From Acytostelium subglobosum LB1 (taxonomy: Eukaryota > Evosea > Eumycetozoa > Acytosteliales > Acytosteliaceae), in NCBI RefSeq assembly GCF_000787575.1, contig NW_012236515.1:4621-68620 (forward strand): a DNA stretch of 64,000 bases, written 5' to 3'. The notes under the pieces were generated by a model. That model made no database searches and was not told the origin of the DNA. It was given only the letters and a program-made list of their open reading frames with translations. Made by a program: the position numbers and the translations under genes. This document shows positions 24,187-36,193 of the stretch, piece by piece. The stretch's first letter is position 1; the number at the start of each line of letters is the position of its first letter.

Positions 24187-24548
24187 TATTTATATATAAA
24201 TATTGTTTTATGTAGTGATATTGTAATGATGATTTTAGATTGTTTTCAACAGTTGTTTCGTTCGTTTTCTTCAGATTTAGTCTTTACCGATTGGATGGAC
24301 CCTGGTACTGATTTTCGTTCCTAAAGATGATGTAACAAAGTTCTATGAACTGTAGATTGATTACAACTAATATGATCAATTATCTAAATGGTTGAGTATA
24401 ATGATTGTTTTAGGAAGTTCAGTAATGATCATTTAAATTTTATTTATCCGTTGAGGGTGTGAAGAAACAACTTGCATTCACGTCTCACGAAGCTTAAATA
24501 AATTATCACATTTATAACAACAACAACAACAACAACAACAACGACAGG
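24187..24548. promoter_or_regulatory. Divergent promoter spacer between DOHH and Arp4
   Basis: This AT-rich 362-bp spacer contains T-rich patches and ends in an (AAC)n tract (about 24512-24541) directly before the Arp4 ATG. An A/AAC-rich leader before the ATG is common to several genes here (for example beta-tubulin). Specific factor sites were not recognised. Confidence 0.5.
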
Positions 24549-26082
24549 ATGTATTCAGGCGGAGATGATGTATCATCAATAGTACTCGATGTTGGAACAT
24601 CCACAGTGAAGGGTGGTTACGCAGGAGAGGATTCACCAAAGGCCATCTTCCCAACTGATATAGGTGTCGTCTTTACTGCAGGCACAGACGAGAGCACCGT
24701 AGGAGTCAATCAGCAGGCTATCGGTGAGAGTGAGGAGCCCGACCCTGCTGCCAAGCGCACATACTATGTTGGTACCAATGCCGTCACCTATAAACGACCA
24801 CATATGCACATTCAAAGCCCTTTGCAAGATGGACTGAGTATGTGTTGCAGTTGCCGGCAGTAGAGTACTTCATACGATATAGCAATCAAACTAATATAAA
24901 TACTACAATCACTACTCTTGTTCACACCAGTTAAAGATTGGGATGCAATGGAGCACATATGGAATCATGCATTCCGTTACAGACTAAACACCAATCCCAA
25001 TGAACATCCGATTCTGCTAGCAGAGCCATCGTTCAATACAAAGCAGATCAGAGAGAAGATGTCAGAGATTATGTTTGAGAAGTATCACACGCCTGCACTG
25101 TTCCTTTCAAAGAACGCTGTGCTCACTGCCTTTGCCAGTTGCAAGGCGTCGGCACTGGTGATGGACTCGGGTGGTGGCATGACCTCGGTGGTGCCCGTGC
25201 ACGACGGCTACGTGATAAAGAACGCCATTACCAAGTCTAATCTGGCTGGCAACAGGCTGACCGATGAGTACTACAGAATACTGAGCCAGAAGAACATCCG
25301 AATCAACCCTCACAACCTTATCAAAAAGGTCGAGGTCAAGCAGGGAGAGTACAGTGTCACCAATATCGATATCCCAGACCTGACAGAGTCCTACAAGAAG
25401 TACGTCTCTATGGAGATTGTACGTGATCTCAAGGAGACCTCATTCCGTGTGTCCAATGGACAAGTTGGAGAAGAGTAAGTTTGATCACAAACAACAATCA
25501 TTCACCAAATCAATCACTTGCTCACTGTCCTCTCACTTAGCTTGCACATTGCTACAGTACCTTATGAATTACCTGATGGTAACCTCTTGGAAGTTGGATC
25601 AGACAGATTCCAAGTACCAGAGAATATGTTCAATCCGACACCATTGAATGTAACTATATATATTGACAATAACAACAACAACATCAAGACAATGCTAACA
25701 TACACAATCATCATCATACATACTCTAATAGGAACAACAGGAAGGATCAAACCATCGTTATGTACCTCTGCCAAAGATGATCTATGAGAGTGTGGAGAAG
25801 TGTGATACAGACATCAGAAGAGAGTTGATTGCCAACTTGATTATATCTGGAGGTAATTCACTGTTCCAAGGATTCTCGGACAGACTGTACATGGAGCTTG
25901 GTGATCTATCAGCCTCATTTGGAAAGGTCAAGTTTGTGGTGCCCAATGTCAACGAGAGGAAGTATGGCGTATGGATCGGTGGATCGATTCTTGGCTCGCT
26001 TGGAACCTTCCAACAGATGTGGATGAGCAAGTCAGAGTGGGAGGAGTACGGAAGACCTCTTGTCGAGAAGAAATGTCCATAA
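24549..26082 (+). CDS. Actin-related protein 4 (ACTL6A/BAF53-type), 430 residues, 4 exons
   Basis: Exons are 24549-24837, 24931-25474, 25541-25649 and 25732-26082, all in phase. The N-terminus (VSSIVLDVGTSTVKGGYAGED) matches the Arp4/ACTL6A subfamily. Phosphate-binding loops follow (ALVMDSGGGMTSVVPVHDGYV), then SGGNSLFQGFSDRL and a C-terminal WIGGSILGSLGTFQQMWMSKSEWEEYG. Compared with actin, hydrolysis residues are altered, as is usual for Arp4. The family is nuclear and is a shared subunit of SWI/SNF, INO80 and NuA4-type chromatin complexes; membership here is inferred. It is divergently arranged with DOHH. Nothing is missing. Confidence 0.93.
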
Positions 26083-26412
26083 TAGGTGTCGCTCTTATCA
26101 TTCTCAAAAAGGATTGGGCCGCACCCCAGGCAATAAACCAAGATGGCACTTGTCGATCTCGATCTAAACAGGGATGCGCTGCCAAGATCACCACATCGAA
26201 TTCGGTTGGCCACCACAACCTATTTTTCACGAGAAAAGATGGGTCTTGAGGGATTGACCATAATTAATTGGGAAGTTTAGTTGGAATGATCATCAAACAA
26301 CGTGTTTGTTCTCAATGTCATCGTCATGATCATTCTACAACAGTACTCATAGTCCTCTACAACTAATAGTATAAGCATTATTATTATTATTCATATCTTA
26401 CAACAACTAGCT
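26083..26412. other. Intergenic spacer upstream of RCC1 gene
   Basis: 330 bp between tandem genes. No coding features; an ATT-rich stretch (about 26378-26390) precedes the RCC1 ATG. No recognisable regulatory motif. Confidence 0.5.
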
Positions 26413-29400
26413 ATGTCTTCAAATATATGGTCCGTTGGCAACACTGTTGGCAGTGGTAGTCAAACCGACACTACAGTTCCACATTTGGCAGAGTTGTTTG
26501 ATTCATCTACACTACCTGGCGGTGTCATTTCCATAGCATGCGCCGCACAAGTCACCTACCTCGTAGGCTCTAATGGAATAGTTCACTCATTGGGCTCTGG
26601 ATACATTGGCAACAACAAGAAATCATCCTACTCAACGATCACTCCAATGCAGCCACTCCAGAGCGCCAAGGCCAAATCGGTCGTTGCCAACACTCATCAA
26701 AACAAGAACTTTGTCTTTGTCCTGATGGAGGACGGTAGTCTGTTCACACTGGGCAACTCTGCTGACTTTAGAACAGGCCTGGGAACAGAGATCGATGTTC
26801 TCACGCCACGCTTTGTCGATGGTTTTGACTCCCCAGTGCACCAGATTGTTGCTGGTGTCACACACGCAGTTGCCGTCACTGCCAAGGGAAGCATATACAT
26901 GTGGGGCCGTCCCTTTGGTTACCATGCCGATGTGATGCCAACGCCCACACGCCAACATAGTTACGAAACATTCTTTTCAGAGAATGGCGAGAAGCTCCAA
27001 CAGATATGTGCCGGTGAGTCCTTCACCCTATTCCTTACGACAAGTGGCAACGTCTATGGCCTGGGCGAACAAGACACCCACTGTCTGGGGCCAGTTCCAG
27101 AGGAGCCCCAAGCTATCAAAGGATGTCCTTTGCTTTTGCCATTCGAGCAAAATGGTACTATCGTACAGATGGCATGTGGCAACAATCACGTTGTCTGTTT
27201 GACAAAGTCAGGTCGAGTGATAGTGTGGGGCATGAACAAGAATGGAGCACTTGGAATAAGTGATGGTTCATACGATCGTGTGCAATCCAAACCAATTGAA
27301 TTGCCCTCACTTCCAAAGTGTTCCTATGTTCACTCTTCCTTCTACTCTTCATTTGCCATTGCAGAGAATGGTGTAGTTTACGGATGGGGATTCAATGGTA
27401 GGTTACTCTCTTAGCATCAATCTAATACGTTTACAGTACTAACAAGTAATCGTATCACACAGTGAATGGTAATCTTGGAACTAAACACACCAGGAACTTG
27501 GAGTCACCTGAACCTGTCTTGGCACTCCCACCCAACGATGCCTATCAAGGTCAAACGACTCATCACATTGCATCTGGAGAATATTATTCGATCTTTATCA
27601 CGTCCGCTTCAAAGAACCTAATACCTGTTTTAGGACAGATCACCTTGGCCTCTGCTACTGACCAGAGCAACTTGCCATACCCTGATTTGCCAGAGTGGAT
27701 GGATGGTGAGGGTTATGACGAGCCCAAGGTGTTGAGTACTGGATCAATATATGGTACTGGTAGTGAGGTGGATCACTCGATGGTAATCTTCAGACCCACC
27801 AAGAACCTTGAAGGCAAAGGCAAGCCAGTCAGTGTGGCAGTTGGCAACAAGTGCTCCTACGTCGCCATGGAAACAGGTGAGCTCTATGTTTGGGGTACCG
27901 GTTACGCACTGGGACAAGGTACAGAGGGAGTATGCAAAGACCCCACCAAGGTTTGGGATCTTGAAGCCGTCAAGATCGTCCAATGCTATGCATCAGTGGA
28001 CGATGTGGCCTTTGCAATCACCGAGAAAGGTTCAGTTTATGGATGGGGTCGATGTGCCAAGTATCTTCACGGCACTGGACAGGATTACGATGCCATCCAT
28101 CCTAGAATGCTAGAGGGATTCAAAGCACCAATTAAGAAACTGTCGATCAGTTCAACGCATGTCATGGCACTGGATCGACATGGTGCTGTGTTCCTTTGGG
28201 GCACTGGCAAGGCACTTGGTAACAGGAATAGGTCATCCATCGAGAAGGACCCCAAGAAGCTGCAGGACCAGACATTCTTTGCAATCGACATTGCCGCCGG
28301 AGAGAATGTCTCATTCATGCTGAACGATGCTGGCCAAATACTCAGCTGGGGTGAAGGTCTTCAAGGGCAACTAGGACATGGCAGCAACAAGTTTGCCAGT
28401 TTGCCCACTGCAATCAAGGAGATTCCCGAACGATTCATCTCCATCGCGGCGGGTCCAGACTTTTGTGGCGCTGTATCATCTGGAGGCAATCTCTACATGT
28501 GGGGCAACAAGGAGTCTGGTCTGCTTGACTTTATGGACCCATGTCACGACCATAAGGCACGATTCTACGACCGTCCTCAAAAGACACCCAAGTTCTCCTC
28601 GAGCAACTTGATCTCACTTCAACTGTCGCCCTTCAATTGTTTTGCCATCAACGACAAGGGTGGTCTCTATGGTTGGGGCGAACCACACATTGGTATAGGT
28701 ACTGGAATGACCATCAAGTACCCCTCTAGGATTGAGAGCACCCAACACTCTTCCGTTCACTACATTCAAGCCTCTGACTGGCAATGCCTTGCATTGGCGA
28801 AACCAAAGTCATCTTTGCCACCCAGTCTCGAGTCACCTCTCAAAGAGACTGCAACAATGATCTCTGCACCAACATCACCGGTTGGCGTGGGCTCTAGCCT
28901 CAATCTGAGCAAGGTCCGTTCAGATTCAGCAAATACATCGTCGTCAGTGGCACTGGGCGACTCTGTGGATGACATCCTGCAACACGAAGACTTTCTAAAG
29001 ACACTCACGGATGAGGTCAAGTTCTGGGGACACGTGGATCGTGAGATTGACATCGCCACCTGGTGTGGAAGGTTGCCAGAGATCAAGGAGTTCCTGAATA
29101 GATCAGAGTCCTATCACTACCCACCAGCCATTGTCCAGTCGATAGTGCACGCTCAAAAGGTGATACCAGCTGGAGAGAAGGTGATCAAGGCGTGGATCAT
29201 GTACAGCATCAACTTTAAGGACTACGAGAGCGATCGCATCATTGTCATCACCAATGAGGCCATTCATCGCATCAAGTACAATTGGACCACCCTCTCTGTT
29301 GTACACAACAAGACCTTCCAACTTAAGAATGTGTACAAGGTTAAGATAGGACGATTTGCCAACTGGAACCGCACCATCACTTCATCACTACGCAGCAAGG

Positions 29401-29804
29401 TCTATGAGAAGCAGGTTGGAATTCAAATATGGTTCCAGAACCCCTCAACATGGAAACCTCCATCATTTTTGCAACCATTTGCCAAGGTCAAGGCACCCTA
29501 CATTACCCTACGTCCGGCGGTCAACATCAACTCTAGTTCAGCAGATGACCAGGATGTGATTTGCCACGAGATGGGAACGGCTCTGCAATGTGCTATCCAC
29601 TCACTTCGCAACAATGGCAAGCCCTTCACATTGTTGCACAAGTTCTCCCGAGAGAGTCCTTCCAAGAACAATGATCATCCACCGTTCCCTGTACGCAAAG
29701 TCGATAGCCTTCAGCGATATTCTGGTAATGGTGCTCTGGCTTTTGTTCACAACAAATTTATTGCCAAAACTGAGAAGGGTTTTGTTGAGCCAACTAATAA
29801 ATAA
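26413..29804 (+). CDS. RCC1-repeat protein with C-terminal TPRG1/hSac2-like region, 1108 residues
   Basis: Exons are 26413-27397 and 27463-29804, phase-consistent. The first ~800 residues are RCC1-type blades with repeated 'vyGWG...LG.G' signatures (IYMWGRPFG, VIVWGMNKNGALG, LYVWGTGYALGQG, VYGWGRCAKYLHG, ILSWGEGLQGQLGHG, LYGWGEPHIG), enough for two propellers. A Ser-rich linker follows, then a globular region (KFWGHVDREIDIATWCGRL ... DYESDRIIVITNEAIHRIKY ... KVKIGRFANWN). This resembles the hSac2/TPRG1-type PH-like fold: a strand-rich 'vvlvT...l..ikYd' pattern. RCC1 propellers often act as GEFs or scaffolds, and PH-like domains bind membranes; both are inferences. No close named homologue is recognised. 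Confidence 0.88.
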
Positions 29805-29937
29805 TATAAATTTTTAAATAAAAAATGTCAAAAAATCATTATGGTTAGTTTATAATAACAGTTATTGTACTTTTCTAGAAAAAATCTCGAACTTCGGAAT
29901 CATCTCAAAAGTAAAATACCATTTTTTAACAGACATT

Positions 29938-30011
29938 GTCAGGATGGTGTAGTCGGTTATCACATGACCTTCACACGGTTAGGGTCACGGGTTCGATTCC
30001 CGTTCTTGATA
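29938..30011 (+). tRNA. tRNA-Val (anticodon CAC)
   Basis: It folds as a complete cloverleaf. Acceptor GTCAGGA pairs with TCTTGAT (two wobble pairs) and the discriminator is A at 30011. The D arm is GTGTAGTCGGTTATCAC. The anticodon stem TGACC/GGTTA encloses the loop TTCACAC, so the anticodon is CAC (reads GUG, Val). The variable loop is GGGTC, and the T arm is ACGGG-TTCGATT-CCCGT, which contains the B box. There is no intron. Overall it resembles other eukaryotic tRNA-Val (GTGTAGT-GGTTATCAC D-arm). A T5 run at 30015-30019 is a pol III terminator just after the gene. Confidence 0.96.
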
Positions 30012-30014
30012 CAC

Positions 30015-30019
30015 TTTTT
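30015..30019 (+). terminator. Pol III terminator of tRNA-Val
   Basis: Five consecutive T residues begin four bases after the discriminator base of the tRNA. Confidence 0.8.
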
Positions 30020-30843
30020 GGCAGCACAAACAAGAAATTATACAAAATTCTGCGATCCCCTATCCTACCAACTAACTCCCTCAGTGTCTTCCACGGCCTC
30101 AAGCTCCCAGACATCTTCAAGGTCATCAGCACCCTGAGAGGACCATCCTCACGTAACGCCCTCTTCAGGTTCTTCTCCCATACCCTCCCAATCAACCATA
30201 TGAGAGCAGACGCTGACTGTACCCTCTGTGGCAACTCCTGCACAGACCAACCCTACAATCACTTCTTCTTTGACTGCAGCAAAGTGGCAACCCAAGAAGC
30301 CATGCGCCCAGCCTTAGACTTGGTGAAGCAAAGCTCTGGTATCAATGTCAGAGAATGGAACATTAAAGCACTGGACATCTCCACGAAGTCTCGTCGCCCC
30401 AACCTTCCATTCATCCACCTCATGGCAATCATCGTCAACTACCTCTGGCACTACATCGCCAACCACCTCTTTGGCAACAAGGAAGCCCTGTTGGCCAAGC
30501 TCAGCTTGGTGTGCATCACATCCTTCAAGTCCCTCCTCCGCCAGGAGTGGCGCTCCCTCATGTCCACGCTCACGAGTCACATCCTGGCCGGACGACCAGT
30601 CAACATCAAGAATGAGATGGCCAAGTTCACTACGACATCCGTCTTCCGCCTCTGCCGCCAACTATCAACAAATACTTGGTGGCCGAATTCAGAGGCCTAC
30701 AGTAGAAAAGAAAAGAAAGAAAAAAATCAAGAAAATTCAAAATCGACTAACTTATATATATTATCCCGCTTCTTCAATGACGCCAATTTATTTGCAATAA
30801 TAATAAACTTCCACTCTAGTCAAAAAAAAAATAAAAAAAAAAA
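30020..30843 (+). mobile_element. 5'-truncated non-LTR retrotransposon (TRE-like LINE), directly downstream of tRNA-Val
   Basis: An open frame runs from the tRNA end to about 30830. It encodes the C-terminal tail of a LINE ORF2: the zinc-binding-in-RT (zf-RVT) region NALFRFFSHTLPINHM...CTLCGN...YNHFFFDCSKV, with the C-x2-C...H-x4-C pattern, followed by a tryptophan- and basic-rich tail. No endonuclease or reverse transcriptase domain remains, so it is heavily 5'-truncated. The 3' end is A-rich (purine tract 30702-30740, A-runs at 30822-30842), fitting a poly(A) tail. Same orientation and immediate downstream position match the TRE3 class of Dictyostelium tRNA-targeted elements; that family name is inference. 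Base composition is clearly richer in G+C than the flanks. No target-site duplication was found by eye. Confidence 0.85.
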
Positions 30844-31016
30844 TCGTGTACAAGGCCAATGGTGTTGAGAATCCTCTTGAGGCAGAAGAGACTATCCCCA
30901 TCCTTTTGGATTTGGAGTTCTGCCATTATCAATGCATTTCCAAGGCATGTACTCAGACACAGGATCAATTAGAATTCTAAAATGAAAAATCTTTAACATA
31001 ATGTTAATTTTTATAA
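30844..31016. other. Short spacer with protein-like sequence on both strands
   Basis: The ~130 bp after the LINE tail is open in one frame on each strand (minus: ILIDPVSEYMPWKCIDNGR; plus: VENPLEAEETIPILLDLEF). It looks like a shard of an older coding sequence, but neither reading is recognisable. Confidence 0.35.
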
Positions 31017-31239
31017 ATGTCTATTCTTACTGACGTACAAATATGTTGTCCTTATCACAACCTTCCCTGCAAGGTTATGCTTCCACAGGTAGGAGTGTAC
31101 GCAGGTCGTGTCTACATACTATGTCCAGTGATTGGGTGCATCTTTTCAAAGTGGCAGGATCAGAGCATGACTCTCGAATCAATCAATGTCCACCAAGGTT
31201 CTAGTATTATACCTTCTGAGCTATCAACACAACAACAGC

Positions 31240-31273
<34 letters not shown>

Positions 31274-31591
31274 NNNNNNNNNNNNNNNNNNNNNNNNNNN
31301 NNNNNNNNNNNNNNNNNNNNNNNNNNNNNNNNNNNNNNNNNNNNNNNNNNNNNNNNNNNNNNNNNNNNNNNNNACAACAACAACAACAACAACAACAACA
31401 ACAGATATATCAGCCGATTGATACATTCACCTTAGAGCAACACTCAAAGAGAGTAAAGATAGAGGCACCTTCAACTTACAACAACAACATCTATCACCCA
31501 ACATCATTGAACCAAACTCCAGACGATTCATTACTCTATCATCAGCAGCAGCAACAACAACATCATCAGAGCCTATCATTACATCATCATC

Positions 31592-31688
<97 letters not shown>

Positions 31689-34626
31689 GCTCAATCACAA
31701 CAATCTATCATCACAATCTCAATCTTTCTCACTCTCGCTGGATAGTCAGGACCTCCTTGCTCACACACCTCCGACAAACAATTATAATGGACACAATGAC
31801 AACAATGCAGTTGTGATACTCTCTTCAGACGATGAACAAGATGAGGGTGACGACAAGATATTCACACCAACACCTCCAAGATACACACCTCCTGTCAAGC
31901 CCTCCACCGCTCGTTCTGGCAAACCAATCGATCTGGACAGTGTTAGCGATGCTGTTGTCGGTATCAATGTAGATGAGTTGGAGTCAACAAACGACAACAA
32001 CCATAACACAAACAACAACAGCAACAATGATAACAATAATCAATCTACACTGGCCAATCAACCGGTCACATATATCGATATCACCAAGAGCGACAACAAT
32101 CAGCCCACCACTGCTATGTTAAGAAGGAACGAGAACAATGAAGTAATCGTTGACTTTCAACTCACAGATAATGACAAGGTCAGCACTGCCTATCCTGTAC
32201 CAAACATTCCCGACACCAGTCTTGTCGTCGATCTCTTCTACTTGGTCAGAGGTCGCTGTGATCCCGACAACATATGGTCATTCACAATCGAACAGTACAA
32301 CACACTGATGGTTCACATTCAGGCTCTCTATAAAAAGGGTCTAACACAGAGTCTCTCATGCAAAGTGATGATCAAGAGAGTACCTCGAGAGGTTATGTCA
32401 TTCCTGGTCAATCCTTGGTATGCCTCTCCATCATTCTTGCCTCCATCACTAAATGTTGCATTTGAGCCCAACCGCATCCCCTCCAATCTGTTGGCCAGTC
32501 TGTTACCCTTCCAATTCAAAGGTGTTGTGTTTGGAGTACAACATCATGGAGTTTGTCTCATCGCCGATGAGATGGGTCTGGGTAAGACCATCCAAGCACT
32601 TGCAATTTCATCATACTACTATCAGGAGTGGCCAATACTCAGTAAGTTACTTATTATATCTACCCAACCCATTCACACATCCTTGCTCACTCTGTCTACT
32701 CTCCCAGTTATATGCCCATCCTCACTGAGATATACATGGTCCAAAGAGTTGGAGAAATGGTTCCCAAATCTAATTGGCAACATCAATGTTATCATGACTG
32801 GTGATTCAAAAGCAAATGGCTTTGTCAACATTGTCTCATATGATCTGGTCAGCAAACTGTACGACAATGAACTGTCCAAGCGATTGTTCAAGGTGATAAT
32901 CTGCGATGAATCACACTACCTCAAGAATGTCAATGCCAAGAGAACATCATTCGTCCTCCGACTGATCAAGATGGCACAGAGACGCATATTGCTCACTGGT
33001 ACACCTGCACTCTCACGTCCAATCGAACTATATCCTCAATTGGTTGCTCTGGAATCACCTATATATGCCAACATTAACGAGTTTGGACAACGATTCTGCA
33101 ATGCATTCAAAGGTCGTTATGGTTGGGATTATACTGGCAACTCACATCTTCCAGAGCTTCATGTATTATTGGTAAGGCACTCTCTCTCACATGGATATAG
33201 TCAAACACTTAAACTTACCTCCTCCTCCTCCAACTAAAGAGAGGTATAATGATAAGAAGGTTGAAGGATAATGTTCTCAAGGAGTTACCACCAAAGCATA
33301 GGATGCAGATCACGATCGATGTACCACTGAACATGAGGGGTACACTCAAAGAGGTATTCTCATCCAATCACAAACGATCAATGATCTCAAATGGTAAACT
33401 TGTCGACACTGAACGCTCAAAGATGCTGTCACTGTATCAAGAGACGGGTAGGGCAAAGTTGCCAGGAGCACAGGACTACATCACAAAGCTTATCAAGGAA
33501 AAGAAGAAGTTCTTAATCTTTGCTCATCACTCAGAGGTCCTCGATGGTCTTGAGAAGGCAATTCAAGCAACAGTAAGTTTGTTAAAGACTAGAGTCAATC
33601 AATCAACAACAAATAATTATATTAACAATACCTATATATTAGGATGCTGGATATATGAGAATAGATGGATCAACTCCTCCCTCCAACAGACAATCACATG
33701 TTCTTCGTTTTCAAAACAGTGACAAATGTCAAGTGGCGCTATTGAGTATCACTGCAGCTGGCACTGGATTGACACTCACAGCATCTTCATTGGTGGTCTT
33801 TGTCGAGCTCTACTGGACACCTGGTGTGCTGAGACAGGCAGAGGACAGAGTGCATCGAATTGGTCAGAAGGACGAGGTCAACATTCATTATCTCATTGGA
33901 AAGAATACCCTGGATGACAAAATATGGCCAACCATATGTAACAAACTAGAGGTGTTGGGAGAGACCTTGGATGGACAGGAAGAAATATTGCATACCAAAC
34001 ATCTTGATCTGAGGTAAAGTAGTTATGAATGATGATGATGAAGATAACAAATTACTTACCAATTCATGTACACTTTTAGGGTTATCGATGTTGATGATGA
34101 CGAGCAATTGTTTAATCTTATAGGTGATGATCCATCTCTGTTCCCACCTCAACCTCAACAGCAATATGGAAACTTTACTGATTTGGATGATGATGAAGAG
34201 GAAGCACCTACAAACGATCTCAAAGCCAAGAGGAAGAAAGAGCCCTCCATCACCACCTCTGATAGACCAAAGCCTCATCTAAACTTTGTCCAACCAACCA
34301 ATCACAACAACTTCAACAACAACAACAGTAGTACTGTATTCCATACCATGCCACTATTTGTGAATAGGCAACCTACCACAAGTACAACCACCACTACTGC
34401 CACAGCAACATCAGTAGCACATACAACAACTTCACCAGGCAAGTCTATGAACAGCCGTATATTTAGCAATTCCCTGCAACCACCTCCTATGATCGTCAGA
34501 CCTCCAACTATCTCACCAACGATCCAACGACATTCCATACCACCTCCTAACCATTCAACAATCTCTTCCTCGCCTCCTCCATTCTTTAATCTTGTAAAGG
34601 AGGACGTGGAGGAGATCGACGACTGA
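31017..34626 (+). CDS. smarcal1: SMARCAL1-type SNF2 helicase with N-terminal GRF zinc finger (assembly gap inside)
   Basis: The ATG at 31017 starts a GRF finger: [12 protein letters not shown]...[22 protein letters not shown] polyGln stretch follows, broken by a 100-N gap (31274-31373), then a polyGln tract of about 35 and acidic/Asn linkers. Next is a HARP-like domain ([20 protein letters not shown]). Helicase motifs are [28 protein letters not shown] (Walker A), [10 protein letters not shown] (DESH box), [12 protein letters not shown], then [23 protein letters not shown] and [11 protein letters not shown]. The reading frame differs on the two sides of the gap, which only means its true length is not 100. 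Short GT-AG introns lie at about 32641-32706, 33172-33238, 33571-33642 and 34014-34078. The family anneals RPA-coated ssDNA and remodels stalled forks. The C-terminal tail is disordered and ends acidic (VEEIDD). Confidence 0.9.
31274..31373. other. Assembly gap (100 N)
   Basis: Exactly 100 N inside a CAA repeat, so a placeholder of arbitrary length. Flanking (CAA)n on both sides explains the failure to assemble. Confidence 0.98.
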
Positions 34627-34693
34627 TGACCAGACATCATCATTTCAATAACACATCAGAGGACAGTGGATGTTTTCTTTTGATGATTCTTTA

Positions 34694-36193
34694 CTATTGT
34701 TGTTGACAGTTTGCTGGATTGACACCTGGAGGTATTTGACCTCTATCAAAGTCCTCGTCATAGGCACCTCCTGAATGGTGCATTGGTTTAACCTTGTTCA
34801 GGGACACCTCTTTGCACTCACTCTTGTTGGCCGTGGGAGTTGATGACTTGGGCAGTACGCTTTCCAATTTGTGAATGGCTTCATCTGAGAGATGACTAGG
34901 GTATTCCACATCAAACTCAATGATGAGGTTACCCTTGTGCGTGTCCCGTTTGTAGTGTGGCATTCCCTCACCGACAATGGCACGGATCTCTCCAGGCTTG
35001 ATGCACTCTCCCTTCTTGATGTTGACCCAAAGCTTCTTGCCGCTGATTGAGGGAACAAGGAATGAAGCACCCACCAAAGAGTCCAAAAGCTTTATCGACT
35101 TCTTCATCATCAAATCGTCACCTCTCCTTGTGAACAGATGATGAGGTTTCTCTCTAATCACTATTATAACATCACCAGCTGCTGCTCCAGGCTTTTTGTT
35201 GCTATTAGTATCAAGGTCCTTCTTTGAGTATACGGAATAAACTTACCATTTCAGAACCTTGTCCCTCCAGCACTATCTTTTGTCCATCTCTTGATCCCTT
35301 CTCTACTTGTACCTGTACAATCTTTTGTGTGACCTCCAACTTCTTTCCATGACAGGTCTTACACTTGTCTGCCTCTGCAATCTTGTCACCAGTGCCATGA
35401 CATTCTGGACACTTTGCTTGGGACTGTGTCATCATTGGTCCTCGCTGTTGAGTTACATAGATCACCTTTTTACCTTTACATTTCGGACATGTCGATGTAA
35501 CACCTGGCTTGTTGCTACCAGAACTGCTCATATATGGTTAGGTTGTGTACATATAACTATCAAGATGACTACATACCCACTACAAGTTCTGCATACAGTG
35601 TCTCTGTTGATTGATAACTTGACCAACTTTCCATTGTACAGCTCCTCCAGAGTTCTATTTGACTCATGTACAATGTCCTCACCCTTGGCTGCTCTAGCTC
35701 TCTTGTTACCAAACAAGTTTGAGAAACCACTGAAGCCTCCAAACTCTGCAGCTTCATCGTCGCCCATGTTCTGGAAACCTCCCATATTGAAGAACTGGGA
35801 GAAGATGTCCTCTGCAGAATGTTGTGCGAATCCACCCTCCCTCACACCTTGGGTACCGTACTGATCATACATCTTCCTCTTGTCTGGATCACTCAAGATA
35901 TCATAGGCTTCACTTATTTCTTTGAACTAGAAGTATACATATATTCATTTAGTAATATGAAATGAGTTCTTTGATTGAACAACAATCATACCTTCTCCTC
36001 AGCCTCTTTGTTACCTTGATTCTTGTCTGGATGATATTTAATAGCCATCTTCCTGTATGCTTTCTTCAACTCCTCTGGAGTACATGTTGGTTCAACACCC
36101 AATCTTTTGTAGTATTCTGTTTCCTAGACATTGTAGGCATATATATTAATAAATAGATCAATGAATATTACATTGTAAACCAACCTTGACCAT
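34694..36193 (-). CDS. Type I DnaJ/Hsp40 (DNAJA/Ydj1-like) with CaaX-like end
   Basis: Exon 1 encodes only MVK (ATG at 36193). The J domain follows: [20 protein letters not shown]...[11 protein letters not shown] (HPD motif present) and [24 protein letters not shown]. Then come a Gly/Phe-rich segment, a zinc-finger domain with the CxxCxGxG-type repeats ([30 protein letters not shown]) and the substrate-binding C-terminal domains. The protein ends NCQQQ-stop: Cys four from the end, which fits a farnesylation CaaX box with Gln as X, as in Ydj1/DNAJA2. It works as an Hsp70 co-chaperone in cytosol or on membranes (family knowledge). About six exons. It converges with the SMARCAL1 gene (68 bp apart). 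Confidence 0.94.

Noticed and set aside
31160-31426. Minus-strand frame across the N gap
   Set aside because: Poly-Val/Cys shadow of the CAA repeat plus gap.
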